64,000 nucleotides of DNA from JAWLBM01 sp041687675 (GCA_041687675.1 JAWLBM010000008.1:62001-126000), one strand, 5' to 3'. Numbered from the stretch's first letter, positions 1 to 9,111 are shown. The notes: generated by a model not told the origin, from the letters alone. Made by a program: numbers and translations.

Positions 1-205
1 GACGCACGCCGTCGCGGGCATCACGCTCCTCTCCGTCGCCGGAGCGAACTGGGGCCTCAGGGTGTTCGAAGGCCATGAGGTCGTGCTTCCGCACGGTCTC
101 TTCCTTTCGTTCCTCGCAACCGGACTCGTCGGCCTTGCCGGCTGGCATGGCGGGAAGCTGGTGTTCGATCACGGAATCGGGATGAGCCTCTCGGAAGCCG
201 AGTGA
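1..205 (+). CDS. DUF2231-like membrane protein, 3' end only
   Basis: The frame is open from the left edge and stops at 203-205, so only the last 67 or so residues are present and the start lies outside. The visible part has two hydrophobic helices separated by a short polar loop and ends in a GWHGGKLVFDHGIG motif, which I associate with the C-terminus of DUF2231 membrane proteins. The role of that family is not established. The gene converges on and overlaps the next gene tail to tail by 37 bp. Family call is from motif recall only. Confidence 0.6.
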   Translation, partial: THAVAGITLLSVAGANWGLRVFEGHEVVLPHGLFLSFLATGLVGLAGWHGGKLVFDHGIGMSLSEAE

Positions 206-666
206 AGCCCTCCCGGTTCGAAGAACCAGTCCGGCAGCAGCCGGAAATCCAGGTCGGGCTCGGAGAGGACCAGCCAGAGGATGGCGAGGGCCGCGGTCGC
301 GATCGCGCCCTGCAGCCCGACCTGTCGCCACAGGGGGAAGCTTCGGCCGGGCTTGAAGGTCTCGGGCACGAGATAGCCGATCCGCGCATGGACGCCGACC
401 AGCGCCGCCACCGCGGCGAGCTTGAAGGCGAACCAGACCGAGAAGACCTCCTCCACGAAGACGAGCACCGTGCCGGTGGAAACCGCCACGAAGGCCGCCG
501 GCGACACCACGCCGATGTAGACGCCGCGCGCGAAGCGGTGCGCCTCCCAGAGGGCCGGGCCATCGCCCGCCGGCCGCAGGCGCAGCAGCCCGGGCAGGGC
601 GAAGAGCCCGCCGCACCACAGGACGAGCGCCGAGATGTGCGCCAGCTTGAGCCAGACGGAGATCAT
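169..666 (-). CDS. CopD/HemJ-like integral membrane protein
   Basis: A 165-residue protein with about four hydrophobic segments (roughly residues 5-28, 45-68, 75-98 and 118-140). The opening WLKLAHISALVLWCGG resembles the first helix of CopD-like and UPF0093/HemJ-like proteins, whose helices carry His residues that may bind copper or heme. The His in that helix (residue 10) and one near residue 93 are present. It sits next to a DUF2231 protein and a PRC-barrel protein, giving no clear pathway. CopD-type is my preferred call; HemJ (protoporphyrinogen oxidase) is less likely because the family is usually more conserved at the N-terminus. Confidence 0.6.
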   Translation of the reverse strand: MISVWLKLAHISALVLWCGGLFALPGLLRLRPAGDGPALWEAHRFARGVYIGVVSPAAFVAVSTGTVLVFVEEVFSVWFAFKLAAVAALVGVHARIGYLVPETFKPGRSFPLWRQVGLQGAIATAALAILWLVLSEPDLDFRLLPDWFFEPGGLHSASERLIPIP

Positions 667-688
667 CGGAAGCGGCCTTCGGCACCGG

Positions 689-1144
689 TCACCGGTCCCA
701 CCTCGGCAGGGCCTCGAGCTGCTCGGCCGACAAAGTGATCATGGAGAAGCCGGTCTGGTCGATCAGCTGCTCCAGCGGCAGGACCACGGCCCGGTTCGCA
801 TCCGCATAGTCCGACACCTCGATGGCGACCGCGACGGGATTGCCGTCGGTCCGCTCGAGCACGGCGACGATATCGCCGACCCGCTCGTTCCAGCGTCCGC
901 GGACCTCGCGGCCGACCATTTGCGAGGCGGTCAGCCGGAACGGACGGATCTCCTTGTCGGGATCGGACACCGGCCGAAGCGGCGCCCGCTCGACGGCCTC
1001 GACTCCCGGCGGAACGGTCGCCGTCTGGCCGAAGGCCGGGCCAGGACCGGCGAGGACCAGCCCGGCCGCGACCAGCAGGGCGCCCCGGCAGGCCCCGGCG
1101 GGCAGGGAGAGCCTACGGAATGTGGCAGCATGTGAATGTCGCAT
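689..1144 (-). CDS. Exported PRC-barrel domain protein
   Basis: A 151-residue protein with an N-terminal signal peptide: a basic start, a hydrophobic stretch at about 18-36 and a likely cleavage after AFGQ near residue 40. The rest (about 60-145) reads as a PRC-barrel: ASQMVGREVRG, then GDIVAVLER and a beta-rich tail. Exported PRC-barrel proteins are common in alphaproteobacteria and are thought to be periplasmic or envelope-associated; their ligand is not known. It lies 22 bp downstream of the start of the CopD-like gene on the same strand, with a 214-bp gene-poor gap on its upstream side. Confidence 0.7.
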   Translation of the reverse strand: MRHSHAATFRRLSLPAGACRGALLVAAGLVLAGPGPAFGQTATVPPGVEAVERAPLRPVSDPDKEIRPFRLTASQMVGREVRGRWNERVGDIVAVLERTDGNPVAVAIEVSDYADANRAVVLPLEQLIDQTGFSMITLSAEQLEALPRWDR

Positions 1145-1358
1145 CGTGGCAAGCCTCCCCCGGTCAGCGCGAGAGCTCCGGGCCCGCGGGCCAGAATGCT
1201 CCGTATCCGAGGGGTGAACCTGTCCGTACGAGGATTGTTCCGCGAAACCGGGGCTCGCGTCGCAGGCCGGCCCGGGTCCGCACCGGCTGCCGGCCGGCGC
1301 ACACGCCCGGCCGAAGGCGGGGAGGGGCGCGTCGATCGACCGGACCGATGCCCCCGGG

Positions 1359-2738
1359 TCAGAAGATCCGGCCGGCGTTGAGGATGCCGGCCGGGTCCAG
1401 CGCCTCCTTGATCCGCCGCATCAGCGCGATCTCGGCCGGGCTGCGGCTGAGCCCGAGGTAGGGCTTCTTCAGCTTGCCGATGCCGTGCTCGGCCGAGACG
1501 GAGCCGTGGTGGCGGGCGACCACCTCGTAGACGATGGCGTTGATCTCCCCCCGCGGCTGCCGGTCCACCCCGGCGAGGTGGGTCACGAGGTGGAGGTTGC
1601 TGTCGGCCACATGGCCGTAGAACAGCGCCCGCATCGCCGGCCATCGGGCGGCCAGCGCGGCCCGCATCTCCTCCACTGCGGCGCCGAAGACGCCGAGCGG
1701 GATCGACACGTCGAAGGCATGGGCCCCCGGCAGCTTGACCGGGTACTCCGCCGGCACCTCGCGCAGCGCCCAGATCCGCCGGCGCTCCTCGCCGGACTTG
1801 GCGACGACCGCGTCGAGGACGACGCCGGAGTCGATGAGGCCCATCAGCGCCGCCTCGAAGGGGCTCTCGCCGGCCGGGGCCTCCGCCCCGGCGGCCTCGA
1901 CGATCAGCGCGATCGCCTGCCCCGGGTCGAGGGGCGCGGCGACGCCGCAGTCGCTGGTCGCGAAGGCGACGAAGTCCGGCCACATCGCCTCGAAGGCGAG
2001 CAGCGCGCCCGGCACCGCCGTCTGCAGGTGCCTCAGCGCCGCGAGCGCCGCCCCGAAGTCGGCGACCGTCAGGACGGCGGTCTGCATCGCCTGCGGCTGC
2101 GGCACCATGGCGAGCACCACCCGGGTGACGATGCCGAGCGTCCCCTCCGAGCCGATGAACAGCTGCGTCCAGTCGATCCCCGTGTTGTTCTTCAGCATCC
2201 GGTTGAGGCCGGAGACCACGGTGCCGTCGGCGAGCACCACCTCGAGGCCGCGCACGTTGGCGCGGGTCATCCCGTAGCGCAGCACCTGGACGCCGCCGGC
2301 ATTGGTGGCGACGTTGCCGCCGACCGTGCAGGAGCCGCGCGCGCCGAGGTCGACGCCGAGGGCGAAGCCGGCCTCCGCGATCGCCGCCTGCACCACCTGC
2401 AGCGGCGTGCCGGCGAGCGCGGTGACGGTCGCGCCCGGCACGTCCACCTCCTCGACCCCCGACATCCGCTCCAGCGAGATCGCCACCTCGCCCGCCTCCG
2501 GCGTCGCCCCGCCGACGAGGCCGGTGAGGCCGCCCTGCACGACGACGCGCTGGCCGGCCGCGTGGCAGATCCGCATCGCCGCCGAGACCTCGTCGACGGT
2601 CCGCGGCACCAGCACGGCCAGCGGCGCCGTCGCCCCGGTGCCGCTCCAGTCGGCGTGGTTGCGGGGCGGGATCCGCTCGCCGGTGCGGACGACGTCCTCC
2701 CCGAGGGCCTCGACGAGGGCGGCGGCGATGTCGGTCAT
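1359..2738 (-). CDS. FAD-binding oxidase, GlcD / D-2-hydroxyacid dehydrogenase type
   Basis: A 459-residue flavoprotein of the GlcD/D-lactate dehydrogenase (VAO/PCMH) superfamily, which oxidises 2-hydroxyacids to 2-oxoacids. The N-terminal FAD_binding_4 domain spans about 35-215: PRTVDEVSAAMRICHAAG, then the FAD loop QGGLTGLVGGATP and GGNVATNAGG. The C-terminal FAD-oxidase domain follows and ends with the family motif HHGSVSAEHGIGKLKKPYL near residue 425. The start at 2738 is chosen because homologues begin with about MTDIAAAL; 24 extra residues upstream are low-complexity. The substrate (D-lactate, D-2-hydroxyglutarate, glycolate) cannot be decided from sequence. Single gene, no partners nearby. 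Confidence 0.88.
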   Translation of the reverse strand: MTDIAAALVEALGEDVVRTGERIPPRNHADWSGTGATAPLAVLVPRTVDEVSAAMRICHAAGQRVVVQGGLTGLVGGATPEAGEVAISLERMSGVEEVDVPGATVTALAGTPLQVVQAAIAEAGFALGVDLGARGSCTVGGNVATNAGGVQVLRYGMTRANVRGLEVVLADGTVVSGLNRMLKNNTGIDWTQLFIGSEGTLGIVTRVVLAMVPQPQAMQTAVLTVADFGAALAALRHLQTAVPGALLAFEAMWPDFVAFATSDCGVAAPLDPGQAIALIVEAAGAEAPAGESPFEAALMGLIDSGVVLDAVVAKSGEERRRIWALREVPAEYPVKLPGAHAFDVSIPLGVFGAAVEEMRAALAARWPAMRALFYGHVADSNLHLVTHLAGVDRQPRGEINAIVYEVVARHHGSVSAEHGIGKLKKPYLGLSRSPAEIALMRRIKEALDPAGILNAGRIF

Positions 2739-2806
2739 GCGTTGGGCTCCGGGGCGTTCTGTCGGTGGCTCTGGCGAGCCCCTTCTAGCCCCGATCGCCG
2801 CCGCGG

Positions 2807-4192
2807 TCATGCCCTCCGTGCAGCCTTGCGGCGGGCGCGGCGGTAGCGGGCGAGCGCTGTCTCCGGCCGCAGCGGCGCCGGGTTGTAGCTGGCGAACTCG
2901 AGGCTCGCAGAGGCGGTCGGCGCCGCCGTCGACCGCACCAGCCCGGACAGCGGGGCGATGCCGGCGCTCCCCGGGAAGACCTGGCTGTCGAGGAGGCTGG
3001 CCGGCACGTCGAGGTGCTCGCGCAGGACGCCCTTGAAGACGGCGCGAAGGTCCGTCGTCGCGGCGAGGTCGCCGTCGACGAGGCCGGCCGGGGCGAGACC
3101 CGGCCAGTCGGCGACCACCCGGCCGCCGGCGACCGCGCCGCCGGCGAGCAGCGCGGCGGTGCCGATGCCGTGGTCGGTGCCGCTCGCCCCGTTCACCGCG
3201 ACGCTGCGGCCGAACTCGGTGACGCAGAGCACCACCGTCCGCGACCAGCTGTCGCCGATCAGCGTGCGGAAGTCGTCGAGGCCGAGGTCGAGTTCGCCGA
3301 GCAGGCCGGCGAGGGTGCCGCCGAGCAGCCCCTGCCGCGAATGGGTGTCGAAGCCGTCGACCGACAGCACCGCGATCCTCGGGCCGGCCGCCGCGGCGAG
3401 CAGGCGGGCGGCGCCCCGGAAGCCCTTGCGCAGGGTGCCGAGGTCGCCGTCGTCCGAGCCCTGCCCGCTCGCCAGCGCGTCCGCCCTGAGGCCGAGGTCG
3501 AGCTCGCGCAGCATCGCCGGGTCGAGCGCCGCATAGAGGTTGCGGATGTTTCCCGTCGTCGTCGGGTCCATCGGCCAGAACCAGCTCGGCGACCAGCCGA
3601 GCACCGGCGCCGGGCCGCGCAGGATCAGCGGCGCGCCGCCGATCTCGATGGCGCCGGCGGTCTTGATCGGTGCGCCGGCGGGCAGCGCCGTCAGCAGCCG
3701 GTTGAGCCAGCCGGTGGCGTTGGAGGCGCGGCCGGGCAGGCCGGTCTCGAGGTTGTCCTGGGCGTCGAAGTGCGAGCGGTTGCGCAGCGGCGGGCAGGTG
3801 GCGTGCACCACCGCCGCTTCGCCGGCCGCGAACAGCGCCCCGAAGCGGGGCATCGCCGGGTTGAGCCCGAAGAAGCCGTCGAGGGCGATGGTGTCGGCGC
3901 GGGCGAAGGCCACCTCCCGGCGCATCGTCTCGTACCAGGGGTCGCCGTGCGGCACCACCGTGTTCACCCCGTCGAGCCCCCCGCGCAGGATCACCACCAG
4001 CAGGCGGGGGTCGAAGCCGGTGGAGGCCTCCGCCCAGCGCGGCAGCACCGCCGCCGAGAACAGCCCGGCGCTGAGGCCGAGCAGCGCGCGGCGGGTGAGC
4101 AGCATCCGCGATTCCGCGCAGCCCGAGGCCGCCGCCGCCTCCAGCCGGGCCGCCGTCGGATCCACAGTCTCGTCGTCGGCCATGGCGGTCAT
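2807..4192 (-). CDS. DUF1501 protein with Tat signal
   Basis: A 461-residue DUF1501 protein. The N-terminus has a twin-arginine signal (TRRALLGLSAGLF, residues about 31-43, then a hydrophobic stretch to AEA near 55), predicting folded export to the periplasm. The body shows typical DUF1501 features: LLVVILRGGLDGVNTVVPHGD, RSHFDAQDNLETG, FDTHSRQG and TDHGIGTAALLAGG, a layout related to the alkaline phosphatase fold. Function is unknown. The ATG overlaps the stop of the upstream DUF1800 gene as ATGA, so the two are translationally coupled; this pairing is widespread and suggests a joint periplasmic role. Confidence 0.9.
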   Translation of the reverse strand: MTAMADDETVDPTAARLEAAAASGCAESRMLLTRRALLGLSAGLFSAAVLPRWAEASTGFDPRLLVVILRGGLDGVNTVVPHGDPWYETMRREVAFARADTIALDGFFGLNPAMPRFGALFAAGEAAVVHATCPPLRNRSHFDAQDNLETGLPGRASNATGWLNRLLTALPAGAPIKTAGAIEIGGAPLILRGPAPVLGWSPSWFWPMDPTTTGNIRNLYAALDPAMLRELDLGLRADALASGQGSDDGDLGTLRKGFRGAARLLAAAAGPRIAVLSVDGFDTHSRQGLLGGTLAGLLGELDLGLDDFRTLIGDSWSRTVVLCVTEFGRSVAVNGASGTDHGIGTAALLAGGAVAGGRVVADWPGLAPAGLVDGDLAATTDLRAVFKGVLREHLDVPASLLDSQVFPGSAGIAPLSGLVRSTAAPTASASLEFASYNPAPLRPETALARYRRARRKAARRA

Positions 4193-5547
4193 CTCCGCTG
4201 GAATTCGGGGGAAACGAAGAGGGTGGCGAGGGCCCGGTAGTCGTCGTAGGCCGCGGCGACCGCCGTCTGCGTGTTCGCCGAGAGCGCCCGGCCGAACAGC
4301 TGCCGGGCGAGGTCGGGCGGCCTCGCCGGCAACTCCCGGCCGAAGCTCCAGGCGAAGGCGAGCGCGGTGTCGAGCCTGAGGGTCATTGCGTCGGCGCCGA
4401 GCCAGTCGGCGGTCTCGTCGGACCAGCCCTCGGGCGAGGGGCACTCGAAGGGCTGCTGGTTGAGGAAGTGCATCGCTCCCCAGAAAGTGCCGTGGTTGCC
4501 GTTCCCCCACCGCTGCCCCATCGCCCGGAACTGGGCCACCGCATTCTCGTAGGGGGGGCGGATCTTCGCCGGCGGCAGGGTCAGCGCGCCCGGAAGCCGG
4601 ATCAGCGCGCGGGCGACCGACTTGAGATTGCCGCGGGTCTTGATGAACACCCCGGCGAGGCGCTTGACGTCGCGGGGCCGCGGCCGGTCGGTGATGAAGT
4701 GGCGGATCAGCTTGAAGGCGATGTTCTCGGCGGTGAGGGGGCTTCGCGCCAGCCGCCTGAGGACCTGGATCCCCTGGTCGATCCCGGTGTCCTGGTAGGT
4801 TCGGCCCATGAAGGCGATCGGACCCGGCTCGTGCCACTCGGGGCGGAAGATGAACTGGCCGCGGTTGGCGTCGCTGCCGCCGTCCCAGCCGTTGTCGGCC
4901 TCCCAGCGGCGCACGTAGGACCAGCCGGTGAGGATTTTCGCAAGCGCTGCGACGTCGGTTTCCGTGTAGCCGGCGCCGCTGCCGACGGTGTAGAGCTCGA
5001 GCACCTCGCGGGCGAGGTTCTCGTTGTTGCCCCGGCCCTTCCACCACAGCGCCTTCTGCGAGTTCGGGCCGATCGAGTCGGCGTTGTCGAGGAAGGCGAG
5101 GATGGCGGGATGCATCATCACGCCGAGCAGCATGTCGGTGAAGTTGCCGAACACGTGGCGGCGGATCACGTCCCGCTCGAGCTGGCCGACGAGGCCCAGC
5201 ACCGCCTCGTTCTTGCGCACCGACATGCTGAAGTGGTTGGACCAGAAGATCACCAGCCGCTCGGCGAAGCCGATCTCGGCGGCCATGTGCTTGTCCACCC
5301 GCGCCTCCATCTCGGTGCGGAACAGGGCTTCGGCGGTCGAGAACTCGGTCGAGAGCCGCGCGGCGCCGGCGTAGTCCGGCAGCGAGGGGTCGTGGATCAG
5401 CACCTGTCCCGGGCGGCGCGTCTCGCGGTCGAGGGCGGCGAGCGGATCGGCCGCGATGCGCGCGACGAGCCCCGGCTTGGGGCCCAGCCCGAAGCGCTGG
5501 ACGATGCGCAGCGCCGCCTTGTGTCCACGTGGCCTTCGAACCGCCAT
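4189..5547 (-). CDS. DUF1800 protein
   Basis: A 452-residue DUF1800 protein, recognised from MAAEIGFAERLVIFWSNHFSMSV, NENLAREVLELYTVG, AKILTGWSY and the C-terminal LFVSPEFQRR. The biochemical role of the family is not known; it almost always sits before a DUF1501 gene, as here, where the stop overlaps the next start by ATGA. I chose 5547 because the mature-type sequence MAVRRPRGHKAAL begins there and a GGGAG lies 8-9 bases upstream; an in-frame ATG 26 codons further out (5625) adds only a basic unconserved stretch. Confidence 0.88.
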   Translation of the reverse strand: MAVRRPRGHKAALRIVQRFGLGPKPGLVARIAADPLAALDRETRRPGQVLIHDPSLPDYAGAARLSTEFSTAEALFRTEMEARVDKHMAAEIGFAERLVIFWSNHFSMSVRKNEAVLGLVGQLERDVIRRHVFGNFTDMLLGVMMHPAILAFLDNADSIGPNSQKALWWKGRGNNENLAREVLELYTVGSGAGYTETDVAALAKILTGWSYVRRWEADNGWDGGSDANRGQFIFRPEWHEPGPIAFMGRTYQDTGIDQGIQVLRRLARSPLTAENIAFKLIRHFITDRPRPRDVKRLAGVFIKTRGNLKSVARALIRLPGALTLPPAKIRPPYENAVAQFRAMGQRWGNGNHGTFWGAMHFLNQQPFECPSPEGWSDETADWLGADAMTLRLDTALAFAWSFGRELPARPPDLARQLFGRALSANTQTAVAAAYDDYRALATLFVSPEFQRR

Positions 5548-5701
5548 GCACCCGTCTCCCGCTGACCATCGGGGGAGGCGGACCCCTTGGACGGCAAGCG
5601 ATCCACGGGTCCGCGACGAGGCCATCTGAGCACGCCGCGTTTAAGCGGCGCTCAGGATGCGCGGTGGCATTCGAGTCGAATTTGAACGATCCGTCGGGCG
5701 G

Positions 5702-7534
5702 TCAGAGCGGCCAGACGAGGAGCAGCATCGGCACCGAGACGGCCAGCACCACCAGCTCGAGCGGCAGGCCCATGCGCCAGTAGTCGGAGAAGCGGAAGGC
5801 GCCGGGGCCCATGATCAGGGTGTTGTTCTTGTGGCCGATCGGGGTGAGGAAGGCGCAGGAGGCGGCGATCGCCGCGCCCATCAGGAAGGTGTCCGGGTTG
5901 ACGCCGAAGCGCTCTGCCACGTCGATCGCGATCGGCCCGGTGATGACGATGGTGGCGACATTGTTGAGGACGTCGGAAAGGGTCAGCGTCACCACCATGA
6001 TGGCGACGAGGGCCACCACCGGCGGGGCGCCCTCGGTGAGGTCGACGATGGCCCCGGCGATCAGCGCGGTGCCGCCGACCTCCTCGAAGGCAATTCCGAG
6101 CGGCAGCAGGCAGGCCAGCATGACGATGATCGGCCACTCGATGATCGTGTAGAACTCGCGGGCGGGCACCAGCGCCAGCGCGGCGTAGGCGGCGACCGCC
6201 ATCGCGATCGCCACCGCGAAGGAGAGCATGCCGGAGCTCGCCGCGCCGATGGCGAGCGCGAAGATGCCGACCGCCAGCGCCGCCTTCCTCGGGTCGAAGG
6301 GGGCGATGCCGAAGCGGTTCACCGCGACCAGGCCGAGCCGGTCGCGGGTCGCCGCGCTGCCGGCGCCCCGGCCGGTCAGCAGCAGTTCGTCGCCGGCGGC
6401 GATCGGCCGCTCGCCGACGCCGGTCCGGCTGACGGTGCCCGACCGGGAGATGCCGAGCAGCGTCATCGAGTGGCGCCGGCGCAGCCCGTAGCCCGCCGCC
6501 GATCGCCCGACGAGGGGCGACGTGCCGAGCACGACCGCCTCGACGATCTCGGGCCCCTCGTGGCCGGCATCCTCCTCGGCCTCCCCGGCGGCGTCCTTCG
6601 CCCCGGCGGCCTCTCGCGCGTCGGCCACCTTGTCCTCGACGTTCTCCGGCTCGTTGCCGGCGATCTCGAGGTCGGTCGCCTTGACGAAGGCGGCGATGGC
6701 GTCCGCGGAGCCCTCGACCACCAGCACGTCGCCGCATTGGATCGCCGTCCGGCGCAGCCGCTTGCGCTTCGCCCGGCCGTCGCGGACGAGCCCGACGAGG
6801 ATCACGTCCGCCGCCTCGGCCTCCTCGTCGAGCTCGGCGAAGACCCGTTCGATCAGCTTCGAGCCCTCGGGAACCACGAGTTCGGCCCGGAAGGAGGCGG
6901 GGTCGATCCGCGCCGTCCGGTCCTCTCGCCGCGGCACCAGCCGCCAGCCGGCCAGCGCGACGAAGGCGATGCCGGCGAGCGCCACGGCGGCGCCCACGGG
7001 CGTGAAGTCGAACATGCCGTAGGCCTCGCCGAGGTGCCGCTCGCGCAGCGACGAGGCGATGATGTTGGGCGGGGTGCCGATCAGCGTCACCATGCCGCCG
7101 AGGATGGTGGCGAAGGCGAGCGGCATCAGCGTCAGCCCGGGCGGGCGGCCCGCCCGCCGCGCCGCCTGCACGTCGAGCGGCATCAGCATGGCCAGCGCCG
7201 CGACATTGTTGATCACCGCCGACAGGGCCGCGCCGATGCCGCCGATGATGGCGATGTGCGTCCAGATCGACCGGCCCTCGGCCGCGGCGACCGGCGCGAT
7301 CACCCCGAGCGCGCCGGAATTCTCGAAGGCCCGCGAGGCGACCAGCACCAGCGCCACGATCACCACCGCCGGGCTTGCGAAGCCCGAGAAGGCAGCCTCC
7401 TCCGGCACCACGCCGATCGCGACGCCGATGAGAAGTCCGCCCGCGGCGACGAGGTCGTGGCGCACCCGGCCCCAGAGCAGCATGGCGAGGACGGCGCCGA
7501 ACAGGGAGAAGAGGAGGATCTGGTCGGTGGTCAT
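5702..7534 (-). CDS. SLC13/DASS-family permease with two RCK_C domains
   Basis: A 610-residue inner-membrane carrier of the divalent anion:Na+ symporter (SLC13, CitMHS-like) type. Membrane segments fill about 1-190 and 385-610, including paired motifs VINNVAALAMLMPL with IGTPPNIIASS, and LNNVATIVITGPIA with TPIGHKNNTLIMGPG, which match the two substrate/Na+ hairpins of the family. Between the halves lie two TrkA-C (RCK_C) domains, about 215-285 and 330-400, joined by an acidic Ala/Glu linker. Substrate unknown (sulfate, di- or tricarboxylates are typical). It ends the strand run with the PanE gene three bases upstream, so co-expression is likely. Confidence 0.88.
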   Translation of the reverse strand: MTTDQILLFSLFGAVLAMLLWGRVRHDLVAAGGLLIGVAIGVVPEEAAFSGFASPAVVIVALVLVASRAFENSGALGVIAPVAAAEGRSIWTHIAIIGGIGAALSAVINNVAALAMLMPLDVQAARRAGRPPGLTLMPLAFATILGGMVTLIGTPPNIIASSLRERHLGEAYGMFDFTPVGAAVALAGIAFVALAGWRLVPRREDRTARIDPASFRAELVVPEGSKLIERVFAELDEEAEAADVILVGLVRDGRAKRKRLRRTAIQCGDVLVVEGSADAIAAFVKATDLEIAGNEPENVEDKVADAREAAGAKDAAGEAEEDAGHEGPEIVEAVVLGTSPLVGRSAAGYGLRRRHSMTLLGISRSGTVSRTGVGERPIAAGDELLLTGRGAGSAATRDRLGLVAVNRFGIAPFDPRKAALAVGIFALAIGAASSGMLSFAVAIAMAVAAYAALALVPAREFYTIIEWPIIVMLACLLPLGIAFEEVGGTALIAGAIVDLTEGAPPVVALVAIMVVTLTLSDVLNNVATIVITGPIAIDVAERFGVNPDTFLMGAAIAASCAFLTPIGHKNNTLIMGPGAFRFSDYWRMGLPLELVVLAVSVPMLLLVWPL

Positions 7535-7537
7535 GCG

Positions 7538-8467
7538 TCAGGCGGGGCCGGGGCGTCCCTGGCGGTGCAGCTTGAGGATCGCGTGGACCGCCGCGTTCGC
7601 CGGCGTCGGCACCCCGAGCGCGCGGCCGAGATCGACCACCTTGCCGGCGAGCCAGTCGACCTCCAGCCGGTTTCCGCGCTCCAGGTCGTGCAGCATGGAG
7701 GCCTTGAAGCCGTGCGGGGTGCCGTCGGCGAAGGCGAGGCGGTCCTCGGCGAAGTCGGCCGGGATGGGCACCCCCCGGGCGCGGCCGACGTCGACCACCT
7801 CCTGCATCAGGGCGCGGAAGAAGGCGCGCGTCTCCGGGTCCTCGCGGATCGGGCCGAGCGGCATGCGCATCGAGGCGGTCGCGCCGGAGAGGCCGACCAG
7901 GAACACGAACTTCTGCCAGATCTCCCGCTCGATCGCCGGCGAGAGCGTGACGTCGATCCCCGCCGCCCCGGCGGCCACGACGAAGGCGGCGAGAGCCGGG
8001 TCGTCGGCGCCGTCGGGGCGGCCGCAGACGATGCGCGCGAAGGGGCTGGTGTGGCGGATCACGCCCGGGGCGGACAGCACCGCGGCGATGTAGGCGCTGC
8101 CTTGCACGATCGCCGCCTCGCCGAGGATCGGCGCGAGCCGCTCCAGGCTGTCGACGCCGTTCTGCAGCGAGACCACCCGCGTGCCGGGGCCGACCATCGG
8201 CCGGATCGCCTCGCCGGCGGCCTCCGTGTCCCAGAGCTTCACCGCGAACAGCACCACGTCCACCGGCCCTGCCGAGGCCGGGTCGTCCGTGGCCTTGGCG
8301 TCGGCGAGGTGGAGGTCGCCGTGGACGCTGTCGAGCCTGAGGCCGTTCTCCCGGATGGCCGAAAGGTTCGCCCCCCGGGCGACGAAGACGACGTCGTGGC
8401 CCGCCGCGGCGAGGCGCGCACCGAAATAGCCGCCCACCGCGCCGGCCCCCATCACCCCGATCCGCAT
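7538..8467 (-). CDS. panE: 2-dehydropantoate 2-reductase family protein (PanE/ApbA)
   Basis: A 309-residue NADPH-dependent reductase of the ApbA/PanE family. The Rossmann loop GAGAVGGYFGARLA is at residues 7-20; FAVKLWDT and VSLQNGVDSLERL follow, and the C-terminal helical domain ends with LEVDWLAGKVVDLG, where the family keeps catalytic Lys/Asn/Ser residues. PanE makes pantoate for coenzyme A synthesis, but alphaproteobacteria often carry several PanE-like reductases acting on other 2-oxoacids, so the physiological substrate is open. It is followed after 3 bp by the SLC13 carrier, which hints at an organic-acid context. Confidence 0.85.
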   Translation of the reverse strand: MRIGVMGAGAVGGYFGARLAAAGHDVVFVARGANLSAIRENGLRLDSVHGDLHLADAKATDDPASAGPVDVVLFAVKLWDTEAAGEAIRPMVGPGTRVVSLQNGVDSLERLAPILGEAAIVQGSAYIAAVLSAPGVIRHTSPFARIVCGRPDGADDPALAAFVVAAGAAGIDVTLSPAIEREIWQKFVFLVGLSGATASMRMPLGPIREDPETRAFFRALMQEVVDVGRARGVPIPADFAEDRLAFADGTPHGFKASMLHDLERGNRLEVDWLAGKVVDLGRALGVPTPANAAVHAILKLHRQGRPGPA

Positions 8468-8567
8468 GCAGATGCCCCCGGCCGTCCCGCGTCAAGACGG
8501 CCGACCCTAGCACGGCGCAACCGCGCCCGCGACACCGTGGCGGCTCCGCGCCGGCCGGCGGCGTCGG

Positions 8568-8864
8568 TCAGCGGACTTCGGCCACCACCTCGCCCGACAC
8601 CGGGTCGGTGACGCCGAGACCGCCGCCGAGGTCCTCCAGCATGTCGCGGAAGCCGTCGAGGATGCCGAGCATCCGGGGCCGGGCGGCGACGATGTCGTCG
8701 AAGCTGTCCCACTCGGCGATGAAGCAATAGGAGCGATCGCCGGTCCGGATCAGGTGGCCGCGGCGGAAGCCCTTCATGTCGCGGTCGAAGCGCCGGTGCG
8801 CCTCGACGAACTCCTCCTCCCGGCCGGGCTTGGTCCGAAACCGGACGGCATTGAACGCGGTCAT
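8568..8864 (-). CDS. ABM-superfamily (monooxygenase-like) dimeric alpha/beta barrel protein
   Basis: A 98-residue protein with the pattern of antibiotic-biosynthesis-monooxygenase (ABM) or EthD-like ferredoxin folds: FNAVRFRTKPGREEEFVEAHRRFD, then CFIAEWDSFDDIVAARPRM. Such proteins act as small cofactor-free monooxygenases or unknown dimeric binders. The start at 8864 has an excellent AGGAGGGG ribosome-binding site six or so bases upstream, which rules out the longer frame. It is a single gene, divergent from the cytochrome c gene across a 312-bp gap. Confidence 0.7.
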   Translation of the reverse strand: MTAFNAVRFRTKPGREEEFVEAHRRFDRDMKGFRRGHLIRTGDRSYCFIAEWDSFDDIVAARPRMLGILDGFRDMLEDLGGGLGVTDPVSGEVVAEVR

Positions 8865-9097
8865 GGCTGCCCCTCCTTTCCCGCGGGACCGGACGGCCGC
8901 GCCGGCACTCGGCCCCGCCCTGTCGATGATACGCCTCGCGTCGGCGGCCGACACCGCGTCCCGCAATGCCTGCGGCGGGCGCGCGACCCAAGGTGGAGGA
9001 GGACCCCGCAATTCCGACAGGAAAGTCGTGCGCCGGGAAAGCGGCTTGCCGGATGGCTCCGCGCCGGGCGCATGGCGCACCGGCACCGCGGCCTGCG

Positions 9098-9111
9098 TTG
9101 ACCTCGATCAA
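9098..9111. promoter_or_regulatory. FNR/FixK-like box upstream of cytochrome c
   Basis: TTGACCTCGATCAA matches the FNR/FixK/Anr consensus TTGAT-N4-ATCAA at nine of ten defined positions. It ends 65 bp before the cytochrome c start codon, a spacing that would place it near -40 of a promoter with a short leader. The remainder of the 312-bp gap (8865-9176) shows only the two ribosome-binding sites. Confidence 0.6.

Noticed and set aside
2807..5569. A 920-codon frame that would fuse the DUF1501 protein to upstream sequence
   Set aside because: The upstream part is the out-of-frame shadow of the DUF1800 gene. The DUF1501 protein starts at 4192 with a Tat signal and an ATGA overlap.
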